This document shows positions 44,745-53,513 of a stretch of 64,000 bases of DNA, in pieces. The notes beneath the pieces are model-generated. The model had not been told where the DNA came from, made no database searches, and worked only from the letters and a program-made list of their open reading frames with translations. The position numbers were made by a program, and so were the translations under genes. The stretch covers positions 40,574 to 104,573 of the forward strand of contig JAUWCL010000005.1 of NCBI GenBank assembly GCA_030609325.1, in the 5' to 3' direction. This DNA is from Candidatus Krumholzibacteriota bacterium (lineage in GTDB: Bacteria; Krumholzibacteriota; Krumholzibacteriia; Krumholzibacteriales; Krumholzibacteriaceae). Within the stretch, counting starts at the first letter, position 1, and every line of letters begins with the position of its first letter.

Positions 44745-46739
44745 ATGAAACGTTCGCTAATGATCTTCCTTCTGACTGTAGTCGTCATATCGCCCACAGC
44801 CGCTTCAGCGGCGCCGGTGAAGATCAACACCTCACCAGCCCTGAAGCCCGCCGTCGTGAGCGATCTTGATATCTCGCTGCGCCTCATCGGCGGAAAAGGC
44901 GCGGTACTGATGCCGGGCCGGGACATCAACATGACCTTTCAGACCAGTTCGGACGCGTACGTCATAATCTACAACATCGACAGCGAAGGATACGTGCATC
45001 TGCTCTACCCCGCCGACGGAAGGCCCGAGATGATCCGCGGCAGGAAGGTGCATTTCCTTCCAGAGCAGGGCAGTAACATCACGTGGGAGGTCGGTGGGAA
45101 CACCGGCATAGAGTACATCCACGCCCTGGCAGTCGACGATCCTTCGCGGATCGACCGCGACGAGCTCTACTACCTCGCTCAGAACAGCACGATGCCCGAG
45201 GAAAGAAGGCTCAGGATCGACATGGATCCTTTCCTCGCCTTCAACATGATCGACGAGGAGCTGATCGACGACGCCGAGCGGATGACGCCGGCTACCGATT
45301 ACACATATTTCTACGTCAACCATAAGGTCGAGTACCCCGGATATCTCTGCTACAAGTGCCACTCCCCCTCCAAGATCCCCGATCCCTACGGGATGGAGTG
45401 CCCGGAGGTGGACATCGAGATAATAGCCGCCAACGAGGACGCCGAATATCCCTACCCGCAGCTTTTCGCCGTGATCCAGGCAGGTGAAGCCGGTCCGGAG
45501 GACGACTACGAATCGTACACATATTACGCGGACAACCTGTCCCTCGGATACGACGACTACGATTACGACCAGCAGAAGGTCTACCTGTCCGTCTACTACA
45601 CCCACGGCTGGTATCCGTATTCCTGCTACTGGCCGGGATACTGGTCATGGTCCGTGAACTGGTCTCCCTACTGGAGCCAGAATATTTACTGGGGAATCAG
45701 TTGGGGATGGAGCGGATACTACTACCATCACCGGCCGTTCTACTCCTGGTATCCCTATTCATACCACTCCTACTGGGACGGATATCACCACGGGTACTGC
45801 GACGGATATTACGCGGGCGGCGGATATTACGCGTCGCCGTACTACGCCCCGGCGAACAAGAGATCGCTCTACGCGGGGCGGGGATTCACTAAACGCGGTT
45901 CGCTCGACTACACCTCGACGAGGGTGAAAACAAGCCGTGACGCGGCGGGCGGCCGGGATTTCACCAAACGCGGTTCGCTCGACTACACCTCGACGAGGGT
46001 GAAGAACAGCCGCGAGGCGACACTCGCCTCGAGCAGGCTCGTAAAGGAAAGGACGAGGACCGCGACGGCGAGAAGCTACCAGCGCTCCCGCCTGGCGAGA
46101 CAGGTCACGAGGGAAAGAGCCTCGACCGGATTCAGGTCATTCGAAACCGGCCGATACAATACCGGCAGGTCGGGGCACTACGAGCGCGGCGTCTACGGCA
46201 ACTACGGCGCGACACGCAGCGCGAGGATCACGAACCAGGCGGACAAGCGCTCGACCAGGACAAAGAAGCGCAGCGCCTACAGCGAGGGGACCCTGAAAGC
46301 CGACAAGGGCAACAGGGACTTCTACCGCAGATCGACGAGGTCGACGACCCGAAGCGGCACCGGCAGGGAGAACATGAGGTCGGAGATCGAGAGGCGCGTG
46401 CGCTCCCGTAATTCCAACAGGGAAACGAAGGCTGGCGACTCCGGAAGGAACCGCAGCAAATCTTCCTCGGCGAACAGGAAAAGTCCGACACGCTCCGGAA
46501 CATCGGCACGCTCGACGAAAGATTCGAAGAAAAGCGACAGCGGAAAGTCGAGCAAGAGCAGCACGAGAAAGAGCTCTTCCCGTGACAGCGGAGCAAGGAG
46601 CAAGACCAGGTCGTCCGGCCCATCGAGATCGAGCAGCGGAAGAAGCACTACGAAAAGCGGCTCGACGAGATCCACTGGCGGACATTCCACCGGCAAGACT
46701 TCCTCGGGCGGCAAGAGCAGCAGCAGACGCAGACGCTGA
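44745..46739 (+). CDS. Exported DUF4384 protein with CxxCH motif, Tyr/Trp-rich middle and basic Ser/Arg tail
   Basis: 664 residues from ATG 44745. Signal peptide 1-22. DUF4384-like domain about 40-180 (VLMPGRDINMTFQTSSDAYV, YVHLLYPADG). A CYKCH motif at 202-206 has the C-x2-C-H form of a haem-c site, with another Cys at 219; it could instead bind metal. Residues 283-367 are strikingly rich in Tyr, Trp, Ser and Gly. From 370 to the end the protein is very basic (Arg, Lys, Ser, Thr) and low complexity, with a tandem 25-residue repeat. It looks like a surface or envelope protein able to bind polyanions (inference). Divergent from tolQ. Confidence 0.78.
   Translation: MKRSLMIFLLTVVVISPTAASAAPVKINTSPALKPAVVSDLDISLRLIGGKGAVLMPGRDINMTFQTSSDAYVIIYNIDSEGYVHLLYPADGRPEMIRGRKVHFLPEQGSNITWEVGGNTGIEYIHALAVDDPSRIDRDELYYLAQNSTMPEERRLRIDMDPFLAFNMIDEELIDDAERMTPATDYTYFYVNHKVEYPGYLCYKCHSPSKIPDPYGMECPEVDIEIIAANEDAEYPYPQLFAVIQAGEAGPEDDYESYTYYADNLSLGYDDYDYDQQKVYLSVYYTHGWYPYSCYWPGYWSWSVNWSPYWSQNIYWGISWGWSGYYYHHRPFYSWYPYSYHSYWDGYHHGYCDGYYAGGGYYASPYYAPANKRSLYAGRGFTKRGSLDYTSTRVKTSRDAAGGRDFTKRGSLDYTSTRVKNSREATLASSRLVKERTRTATARSYQRSRLARQVTRERASTGFRSFETGRYNTGRSGHYERGVYGNYGATRSARITNQADKRSTRTKKRSAYSEGTLKADKGNRDFYRRSTRSTTRSGTGRENMRSEIERRVRSRNSNRETKAGDSGRNRSKSSSANRKSPTRSGTSARSTKDSKKSDSGKSSKSSTRKSSSRDSGARSKTRSSGPSRSSSGRSTTKSGSTRSTGGHSTGKTSSGGKSSSRRRR
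45882..46031 (+). repeat. Tandem 75-bp repeat, two copies, inside the DUF4384 gene
   Basis: Copies at 45882-45956 and 45957-46031 are nearly identical over the first 60 bases and encode FTKRGSLDYTSTRVK twice (residues 380-404 and 405-429). The match at DNA level, not only protein level, points to recent duplication. Confidence 0.85.
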
Positions 46740-46760
46740 CCCCCGCGGGTAATAGACGAT

Positions 46761-46801
46761 AAAAAAAAGTCCCCGGATCGAACGGTCCGGGGGCTTTTTT
46801 T
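46761..46801. terminator. Bidirectional intrinsic terminator
   Basis: A nine-pair GC-rich stem (46769-46777 with 46786-46794) has an eight-base loop. T7 follows on the plus side and A8 precedes on the left, so it can end both the DUF4384 transcript and the convergent threonine synthase transcript. Confidence 0.85.
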
Positions 46802-46827
46802 ACATTATATCGACGAGAGGCGCCGGA

Positions 46828-48006
46828 TCAGCGTGCCGGCCCGTCGAGCATGAACCTGTACCTCGTCCAGTCCGCCGTGTTGACTATCACCACCGAGTCT
46901 CCGGGCCCGATCGTTCCCGAGGCCGTCAGCTTCCTCAGCCCCTCCAGTGCGGCGGCACCTTCAGGTGAGGGAAATATCCCGGCCGCCCGGGCCATCCCGT
47001 ATGCGGAATCGAGGATCGCTTCGTCGGAGACGGCGACCGCCGTCCCTCCAGTCTCGCGCAGCGCCCTGAGCACCTGCCTGTCGGCCCTCGACGCGGGCAC
47101 CCTGATCCCCGAGGCGATCGTCACCGGATCGGTCCATGTCTCCACGGTATCCGTTCCCGATCCGAACGCCCTGACGACCGGAGCGCACCCTTCGGACTGC
47201 ACGGCGACGATGCGGGGTTTTTCATCCTCGAGCCAACCGAGCTCCTCGAGCTCGATATACGCCTTCCAGAAAGCCACTACCCCCGTACCGCCTCCTGTCG
47301 GAAAGATTATCCAGCGGGGGCTCTTTCCCTCGAGATCGTCCTCTATCTCAAAAGCCATCGTCTTCTTTCCCTCGACCCTGCAGGGCTCCCTGAATGTACT
47401 GATCGCGTACTCGCCCTCGCCGAGCCCATCGTCCGTCATGGCGCGTGCGGCGTCGGGAAGGATCCCGTCGATCGTCCTCACGTCCGCTCCATACGCGGCG
47501 CACTCCTCTTCCACCCCTTCCGGCGTAACGGACGGGATGTATATCCTCGACGCGAGGCCCGCGGCCGCTCCATATGCGGCCAGTGCCAGGCCGGCGTTGC
47601 CCGCGGAGGATATGACCCCGGCGAGTGCACCCAGATCGACCAGTCGAGAGACGGCGGCGGCCATCCCCCGCGCCTTGAAGGATCCCGTTGGATTGAGCGC
47701 CTCGTTCTTTATGTGCAGCCGGCCGCATCCCGCCGAGGCGGCCAGCACGGGCGCCTCGAGCATCGGTGTATTCCCTTCGCCGAGTGTAACCTCGCGCGAA
47801 AAGACGGGGAGGAGCTCCCTGAAGCGCCAGATCCCCCTGCCCGGGCCGTAGAACTCCTCACGGGTCACATTCCTCCCGAGGATCCCCAGGTCGTATACCG
47901 CCAGGAGCGGCCCGGAGCACGAGGGGCACTCGCCGGCGGCCGATCCGGCCGGCACCTCTCTCTCGCAGTTGCCGCATCTGTATCCCTCGAAATATCGCAC
48001 AGGCAT
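46828..48006 (-). CDS. thrC: Threonine synthase (PLP-dependent)
   Basis: 392 residues from ATG 48006 with AAGGAAAGG upstream. An N-terminal zinc-ribbon-like pair (CGNC, CPSC) precedes the fold-type II PLP core: LGEGNTPMLEAP, the PLP-Lys in NPTGSFKARGMA, SSAGNAGLALAAYGAAAG, and the glycine loop IFPTGGGTGVVAFWKAY. The zinc ribbon and STFREPCRVEGKKTMAFEI are typical of class I/archaeal-type ThrC. It converts phosphohomoserine to threonine; related PLP enzymes cannot be excluded. Divergent from pgeF. Confidence 0.88.
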   Translation of the reverse strand: MPVRYFEGYRCGNCEREVPAGSAAGECPSCSGPLLAVYDLGILGRNVTREEFYGPGRGIWRFRELLPVFSREVTLGEGNTPMLEAPVLAASAGCGRLHIKNEALNPTGSFKARGMAAAVSRLVDLGALAGVISSAGNAGLALAAYGAAAGLASRIYIPSVTPEGVEEECAAYGADVRTIDGILPDAARAMTDDGLGEGEYAISTFREPCRVEGKKTMAFEIEDDLEGKSPRWIIFPTGGGTGVVAFWKAYIELEELGWLEDEKPRIVAVQSEGCAPVVRAFGSGTDTVETWTDPVTIASGIRVPASRADRQVLRALRETGGTAVAVSDEAILDSAYGMARAAGIFPSPEGAAALEGLRKLTASGTIGPGDSVVIVNTADWTRYRFMLDGPAR

Positions 48007-48094
48007 CCTTTCCTTCTCCGCACATGCCGGAATCAAGCCGGCACGCTCAAGTTTTCCTTGACCGGCGACGGCATGTCAACAGAACTTATCACTT

Positions 48095-48862
48095 ATGATC
48101 GCATGGATCGAAGAGAACGGTCTCCGTATCGGTACCTTCCCCGCCCTCGAGGCACTGGCCCCCGCGCTCAGGGTATGCTTTACCACCAGGGGCGGAGGCG
48201 TCAGCAAGCCTCCCTTCGATTCCCTGAACCTCGGGAGCCATGTCGGCGACAGCCGCACCGACGTCTTGGAGAACAGGCGCAGGCTGAAAAAGACCCTCGG
48301 GATCGGGGCGAACCGCGTCGCGAGGGGCGGGCAGGTGCACGGCACAGAGATAGCATTCGTGAAGCGGGGCGGAACGATCGAGGACACCGACGGTTTCATA
48401 ACCGGATCGAGGGGGCTCGCCCTGGCGATAAACTCCGCCGACTGTTTTCCCCTGGTGATACATTCGCCGTCCGAGATGGTGCTCGCCGCGATCCACGTGG
48501 GACGCTCCGGGGCGGCGGGCGGCATCATAGGGAAAGCGTTCGGCCTTCTGTACGACAGGTGCCGCATCGATCCGGACAACACCGTGGCGATATGCGGCCC
48601 GGGGATATGCCCGAGATGCTACGAAGTCGGCCGTGATGCGGCGATGGGATTTCCCGCGTACGCGAGGAAGCGCCGCGCGAATGGTTGGCACCTCGACCTG
48701 CCCCGTTTCATACGGACCGAGACGGAACGGGCCGGCGTCAGGCCGGCGAATTTCTTCGACGCGGGGCTGTGCACGGCGTGCGGGAGCGATCTCTTCTCGT
48801 ACAGGCGCGACGGTGGCAGAACGGGCCGCAACTGGACCCTCGCTATGATGACCCGCCGCTGA
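48095..48862 (+). CDS. pgeF: Peptidoglycan editing factor PgeF (laccase-domain, YfiH family)
   Basis: 255 residues. Signature: FTTRGGGVSKPPFDSLNLG, RGGQVHGTEIAFV (His), SADCFPLVIHSP (Cys), AAIHVGRSGAAGGI (His), GPGICPRCYEVG. These match the Cys/His metal site of PgeF proteins, which remove mis-inserted L-Ser from muropeptide precursors and also show purine-nucleoside activities. The family usually has AAVHAGW where this protein has AAIHVGR. Confidence 0.92.
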   Translation: MIAWIEENGLRIGTFPALEALAPALRVCFTTRGGGVSKPPFDSLNLGSHVGDSRTDVLENRRRLKKTLGIGANRVARGGQVHGTEIAFVKRGGTIEDTDGFITGSRGLALAINSADCFPLVIHSPSEMVLAAIHVGRSGAAGGIIGKAFGLLYDRCRIDPDNTVAICGPGICPRCYEVGRDAAMGFPAYARKRRANGWHLDLPRFIRTETERAGVRPANFFDAGLCTACGSDLFSYRRDGGRTGRNWTLAMMTRR

Positions 48863-48871
48863 TCGCGTGCG

Positions 48872-49177
48872 CTATCCGCCGAGCTTTTCCTCGACCGATG
48901 AGATCTTGTCGTCCATCGTCAGCTCCCTGTCGCGGCGGTCGTCGATTATCATCGTAGTCAGCACCCTCATCGCGCCCTTTTCGAACGGCACGTTGTGAAG
49001 CCTCAACATAGTGGAGAGTACGGTCTCGAGATCGCCCTCTATCACCGTAGACATCGGGGTCAGCCTGTACTTGATCCCCTCCGCTTCGGCGAGGATCTCG
49101 TGGCACCTCGCGACATAGGCGCTGATGCTCGTCGAACCCGTTCCCACGGGTACGATGGAAACGGAACATACTGCCAT
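48872..49177 (-). CDS. MTH1187/YqgV-family thiamine-binding protein
   Basis: 101 residues from ATG 49177 with GAAGGAG upstream. The ferredoxin-like fold of the family is evident: VSIVPVGTGSTSISAYVARC, KYRLTPMSTVIEGDLETVL, MRVLTTMIIDDRRD. Members bind thiamine or a related ligand and often accompany transporters. Here it is alone, convergent with pgeF and divergent from the aminotransferase gene. Confidence 0.9.
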   Translation of the reverse strand: MAVCSVSIVPVGTGSTSISAYVARCHEILAEAEGIKYRLTPMSTVIEGDLETVLSTMLRLHNVPFEKGAMRVLTTMIIDDRRDRELTMDDKISSVEEKLGG

Positions 49178-49269
49178 ATCAGTCTCCTTCCATATCCGCG
49201 ATATGTTTGACTTTAACACCATGAAGGCTGTATTCTCCAGTATAGTCTGCAGGTGAAAGGATCACGCCG

Positions 49270-50421
49270 ATGACCCGCGGAGCGTGCGGAGAGATCAAAC
49301 CCTTCATCGTCATGGAAGTGCTCGAGCGCGCTCTCGAGCTCGAGCGTGAGGGCAGGTCGATCATACACATGGAGATCGGCGAACCCGATTTCGACACGCC
49401 TGCCGCCATCATCGAAGCGGCAAAGAAGTCGCTCGAGAACGGGGACACCCACTACACGGACAGCAGGGGGATCCCCGAGCTCCGCGATGCGGTGGCCCGC
49501 TGGTACAACGGCCGTTACGACTGCGGCGTCACTCCCTCACAGGTCCTCGTCACGATGGGCGTCTCCCCCGCCCTGCTTCTTGTCCTCTCATGCATGGTCG
49601 ACGGGCCCGGCGATGAGATCATACTCGGCAACCCGTGCTATCCCTGCTACCCCAATTTCATAAGGTATCTCGGCGGCACGCCCCGTTTCATCGCCACGAG
49701 AGGAGAAGACGGATTCCAGCTCCGGCCGGACGACGTAAGGGCGGCGATCGGACCGGGCACCAGGGCGGTCCTGATCAACTCTCCCGCCAATCCGATGGGT
49801 ACTCTCATCCCCGCCGGCGATATGGAGGAGATGTGCGGGCTCGGCCTGCCCGTCATCAGCGACGAGATATATCACGGCCTCGTCTACGGCGAGAAGGAAC
49901 ACAGCGCCCTCGAGTTCACGGGCAACGCATGGGTGCTGAACGGCTTCTCGAAGCTGTTTGCCATGACGGGCTGGAGGCTCGGATACGTCATAATGCCCGG
50001 GGAGAGGATCCGGCAGATGCAGATCCTCCAGCAGAATTTCTTCATATCGCCCGGCTCGTTCGTGCAGAAGGCGGCGGTCACGGCTCTCGACATGGAGCAT
50101 CCCGAGATCCCCGAGATGGTGGAAAAATACGACAGGCGAAGGCGCTATCTCCTCGAAAGGCTACCCGCACTGGGGCTCGATTACGCAGTCGAGCCGAAGG
50201 GAGCGTTCTACATATTCTTCAGGGCCGATCACATCGATCCCGATTCGTTCCGCCTGGCGTTCGACATCCTGGAAAAGGCCGGAGTCGCACTGACTCCGGG
50301 CATCGATTTCGGAGAGAGAGGCGAAGGACACCTGCGGATATCCTACGCCAACTCGCTGGAGAACATAAAGGAAGGCATGGACAGACTGGAGAGGTATCTC
50401 GAGGAAAGAGGTCTCGGATGA
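49270..50421 (+). CDS. PLP-dependent aminotransferase class I/II
   Basis: 383 residues. Aspartate-aminotransferase fold I: HMEIGEPDFDTPAAI, HYTDSRGIPELRDAVA, INSPANPMGTLI, VISDEIYHGLVY, and the PLP-Lys in LNGFSKLFAMTGWRLGY. The C-terminal substrate Arg is in GHLRISYANS. The amino-acid donor is not evident. The start of the next gene overlaps its stop (ATGA). Confidence 0.92.
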   Translation: MTRGACGEIKPFIVMEVLERALELEREGRSIIHMEIGEPDFDTPAAIIEAAKKSLENGDTHYTDSRGIPELRDAVARWYNGRYDCGVTPSQVLVTMGVSPALLLVLSCMVDGPGDEIILGNPCYPCYPNFIRYLGGTPRFIATRGEDGFQLRPDDVRAAIGPGTRAVLINSPANPMGTLIPAGDMEEMCGLGLPVISDEIYHGLVYGEKEHSALEFTGNAWVLNGFSKLFAMTGWRLGYVIMPGERIRQMQILQQNFFISPGSFVQKAAVTALDMEHPEIPEMVEKYDRRRRYLLERLPALGLDYAVEPKGAFYIFFRADHIDPDSFRLAFDILEKAGVALTPGIDFGERGEGHLRISYANSLENIKEGMDRLERYLEERGLG

Positions 50422-51095
50422 AGAGATTGACAGCTGCGGCGCTCGCAGCCGCGATACTCGCGCCGTCGGCAGCCATTGCCGGTTTTCCGGTAGGATTCGA
50501 AGTCAAGGGCGGCGTCGGCGTCGGATACTATTCGATGGGAGAGTTCAACGACAACCTCCAGGCTGTGCGCGAGCAGTACGGGGTCAGTTTCGAGGATCTG
50601 ACCAGCGAATTCAACGTGATGCTCGAGGGAAGGATCTGGATGTTGGGCCGCCTCGCCGCGACCGCGGGGTATGAACACTTCTGGGCCGAACAGATCATGC
50701 CGACCGGCTCGTTGTCCTACGTGACATACAAGATGCCGGCCGATGTCCTCTCGCTCGGCGGGGCGGTCCATATCTTCAGGGTCCCGACAGTCATCGACAT
50801 CAACGGGGGGCTCAAGGGGACGTTCGGCAAGGTCGTCTACGGTACCGACGAGAGCGGCGACAGGTTTACCGAGTACAAGGCAAACGATTACGGATGGGAC
50901 ATCTACGCCGAGATCAACACGAACTTCCTCAATCCCGTGCAGGTCGGATTCACTCTCGGATACAGGATCCTCAAGGTCGACGGATTCGAGGACAAGTTCG
51001 GCAACGCGCCCGAGTTCATCGAAACCGGCGAACCGGTAATACTCGACTACAGCGGGATGTACTTCTACTTCACCGCCGGCGTGGCAATCTGGTAA
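50418..51095 (+). CDS. Outer-membrane beta-barrel protein
   Basis: 225 residues: signal peptide (LTAAALAAAILAPSAAIA) followed by alternating beta strands with aromatic girdles (GFEVKGGVGVGYYSMGEF, LAATAGYEHFWAEQ, GYRILKVDGF). It ends in an aromatic strand (YFYFTAGVAIW) with a C-terminal Trp, as expected for barrel insertion by Bam. Probably eight strands, OmpW/OmpA-like size. Translationally coupled to the aminotransferase. Confidence 0.82.
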   Translation: MKRLTAAALAAAILAPSAAIAGFPVGFEVKGGVGVGYYSMGEFNDNLQAVREQYGVSFEDLTSEFNVMLEGRIWMLGRLAATAGYEHFWAEQIMPTGSLSYVTYKMPADVLSLGGAVHIFRVPTVIDINGGLKGTFGKVVYGTDESGDRFTEYKANDYGWDIYAEINTNFLNPVQVGFTLGYRILKVDGFEDKFGNAPEFIETGEPVILDYSGMYFYFTAGVAIW

Positions 51096-51174
51096 TGCGT
51101 TGACTTTCCTGACACCGCTCGCTACCTTTACGACTTCCGGGGAAGAGGCCCCGGACGGGAACCAGAAAGTCGTC

Positions 51175-51639
51175 ATGAAGCTTTCGCCAGAGATAAAGAA
51201 ATCGGCGATTCTGATGGAGATGAAATCAACCGGGAAGGCCGAAGCGATCGAAGAGCTCGTCGACCTCCTCTGCTCGGCATACCGCCTGAAGGACCGCGAT
51301 ACGATACTCGAGGCGATCCGCAACCGAGAAGCGAAAGCCAGTACGGGAATAGGGATGGGACTCGCCGTCCCTCACGCCAAGACCTCCGCCGTCGACAGGC
51401 TGTACGTCGCATTCGGGCTTTCGCGCGAGGGGATAGACTTCGAGTCAGCCGAAGGGGAGAGATCACATCTCTTCTTCATCATGGTATCGGCGAAGGACCG
51501 GACCGGGCCCCACATACAGGCGCTCGCCGGGATCTCCCGCCTGATCAAGCACGAAGAAGTGAGGACGGGACTGATGGCCTGCCGCGACGTGAAGGGATTC
51601 CTCTCGTTCGTGGAATCGGCCGAGAAGAAATACCTGTGA
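51175..51639 (+). CDS. PTS EIIA (fructose/mannitol/nitrogen type) domain protein
   Basis: 154 residues from ATG 51175; earlier in-frame starts lack support. The EIIA-2 active site His is in GLAVPHAKTSAVDRLYVAFG, and LFFIMVSAKDRTGPHIQALAGISRL is the typical second half. No EI, HPr, EIIB or EIIC gene is near. The neighbours are a CBS protein and an ArsB/NhaD-type transporter, suggesting a regulatory (PtsN-like) role in ion transport rather than sugar uptake. Confidence 0.88.
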   Translation: MKLSPEIKKSAILMEMKSTGKAEAIEELVDLLCSAYRLKDRDTILEAIRNREAKASTGIGMGLAVPHAKTSAVDRLYVAFGLSREGIDFESAEGERSHLFFIMVSAKDRTGPHIQALAGISRLIKHEEVRTGLMACRDVKGFLSFVESAEKKYL

Positions 51640-51666
51640 CAGACCTTCCTGCCGGGGAGACCGCTC

Positions 51667-52119
51667 ATGGAAATCAGCAAATACATGAAGAGGGACTTCC
51701 GGACCGTCGCTCCGCACACGCCGATGCGCGAGATCGCGCGGCTCTTCTTCGAGACGGGAGAATCCGTCCTGCCTGTGACCGAGAAGGACGGCACCCTTTC
51801 CGGTATCATCACAATAGACGATTTCATTCTGATATTTCTCCCCGATTACATCGACCTCATCAGAAGCATTGATTTCCTTCATGATTTCGGAGCGCTCGAG
51901 AGGAGCACATTTTCCGTCGAGGAGAGGCTGCTCGTCGCCGAGGACCTCATGCGCGAGGACATCACGCCCCTCGAGGAGACGGAAAGCGTGATGAAGGCCG
52001 CGGCGGCGCTCCACAAGCTGGAATTCCAGAGGATACCTGTGGTCAGCGGTTCGAGGCTGGTCGGGATGATCAGCCTCGGCGACGTGTGCCGGGCTATCTA
52101 CGACATGGAAAGACGGTAG
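51667..52119 (+). CDS. CBS-pair protein
   Basis: 150 residues made almost entirely of two CBS motifs: MKRDFRTVAPHTPMREIARLF ... VLPVTEKDGTLSGIITIDDFI, then LMREDITPLEETESVMKAAAAL ... RIPVVSGSRLVGMISLGDVCRAI. CBS pairs sense adenine nucleotides. It lies 27 bases after the EIIA gene and overlaps the transporter start. Confidence 0.9.
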   Translation: MEISKYMKRDFRTVAPHTPMREIARLFFETGESVLPVTEKDGTLSGIITIDDFILIFLPDYIDLIRSIDFLHDFGALERSTFSVEERLLVAEDLMREDITPLEETESVMKAAAALHKLEFQRIPVVSGSRLVGMISLGDVCRAIYDMERR

Positions 52120-53447
52120 TGGCGCCCGGGACTATAGCAGCGATTGTCATCTTCATCCTGTCCTACCTTTTCATCATCACCGAGAGGATTCACAGAACGA
52201 AGGTAGCACTCATGGGAGGCGTGCTCCTCATCGTCTTCCATATCCTCACCCAGTCGGAAGCCTTCGAATTCATCGACTTCAACACCATAGGTCTCCTTAC
52301 CGGCATGATGCTCCTGATCAGCGTCCTGAAGGAGACGGGCGTCTTCAGCTGGTTCGCCATCACGATCGCGAAGAGGTCGGGCGGAAACGCATGGAAGATA
52401 CTCCTGTGGTTCTCCGTGTTCACCGCCGTCGCCTCGGCCCTTCTCGACAACGTGACGACCGTGCTTCTGATCGCGCCTATCACGATACTGATCGCCGAGA
52501 TGCTCGACATCTCACCCTTCCCTTTCCTCATCGCTGAAACACTGGCTTCGAACATCGGCGGCACCGCGACGCTCATCGGCGATCCGCCCAACATACTTAT
52601 CGGATCGGCCACCGGCCTTTCTTTTCTCGACTTCACGCTGCACCTCGGCCCGATCGCCGTTGTAGTATTCGTCGTCACCCTCCTTTTCCTGAAGGTGATC
52701 TTCCGCGAACAGCTGACCGCAGGAGACGAGTCGATCCGCGAGACGATCGCGGGCATGGACGAGACGAAGGTAATCAAAGATCCCGTTCTACTGCGCCGCA
52801 GCCTCATCGTGCTGGCGCTTACCGTACTGGGATTCCTGCTCCACGGATGGCTCGGCCTCAAACCGGCGACGATCGCCCTTGCGGGCGGCGGGGCACTGCT
52901 GATCTGGAGCGGAACGAACATCGAAAAAAGGCTGGGCGAGGTGGAATGGACGACGCTGTTTTTCTTCATGGGGCTGTTCGTGCTGGTCGGCGGTCTCGAA
53001 AAGACCGGGATCCTCGAATTCCTCGCCGGCAGGGTCCTCGCATTGACCGGCAACCTCACACTCCTGTGCCTCTGCATCCTCTGGATCTCGGCGATCGCCT
53101 CTGCCTTCCTCGACAACATTCCGTTCGTAGCAGCGATGATCCCCCTGCTGGCGAGGATAAGCGCGGCCCTCTTCCCCAACACCGAGGGGATGGACGAGGC
53201 CGCCTACCAGCTCTGGCAGCTGAAACAGGCGATGCCGCTATGGTGGAGTCTCGCCCTGGGGGCCTGTCTCGGCGGCAACGGCACGATCGTCGGCGCCTCG
53301 GCGAACGTCGTGATCGCCGGATTCAGCGAGAAGACGAGAAGCCCGCTCAACTTCCGCAACTATTTCCGCTATGGATTCCCCCTGATGATCGTATCGATCA
53401 TCCTGGCGAGCGCATACCTGCTCGCGCGATACCTGCTGGTCGGGTAA
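52119..53447 (+). CDS. ArsB/NhaD-family ion transporter (SLC13-like)
   Basis: 442 residues from GTG 52119, which overlaps the CBS stop and follows GGAAAG. About eleven helices. Family motifs: FNTIGLLTGMMLLISVLKETGVF, ALLDNVTTVLLIAPITI, SNIGGTATLIGDPPNILIG, ASAFLDNIPFVAAMIPL, CLGGNGTIVGASANVVIAG. The paired DN motifs and the inverted-repeat layout fit NhaD-type Na+/H+ antiporters and ArsB-like carriers. The preceding EIIA and CBS genes probably regulate it (inference). Confidence 0.92.
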   Translation: MAPGTIAAIVIFILSYLFIITERIHRTKVALMGGVLLIVFHILTQSEAFEFIDFNTIGLLTGMMLLISVLKETGVFSWFAITIAKRSGGNAWKILLWFSVFTAVASALLDNVTTVLLIAPITILIAEMLDISPFPFLIAETLASNIGGTATLIGDPPNILIGSATGLSFLDFTLHLGPIAVVVFVVTLLFLKVIFREQLTAGDESIRETIAGMDETKVIKDPVLLRRSLIVLALTVLGFLLHGWLGLKPATIALAGGGALLIWSGTNIEKRLGEVEWTTLFFFMGLFVLVGGLEKTGILEFLAGRVLALTGNLTLLCLCILWISAIASAFLDNIPFVAAMIPLLARISAALFPNTEGMDEAAYQLWQLKQAMPLWWSLALGACLGGNGTIVGASANVVIAGFSEKTRSPLNFRNYFRYGFPLMIVSIILASAYLLARYLLVG

Positions 53448-53455
53448 GCCGGGAT

Positions 53456-53481
53456 AAAAAAAAGAGGCCGACGACGGCCTC
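53456..53481 (-). terminator. Intrinsic terminator of the minus-strand ECF array
   Basis: GAGGCCG (53464-53470) pairs with CGGCCTC (53475-53481) around an ACGA loop. On the minus strand the stem is followed by eight U residues (A-run 53456-53463 on the plus strand). Confidence 0.85.
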
Positions 53482-53513
53482 AACCTCGAATCACACTGTA
53501 TCGGATCTCCACC

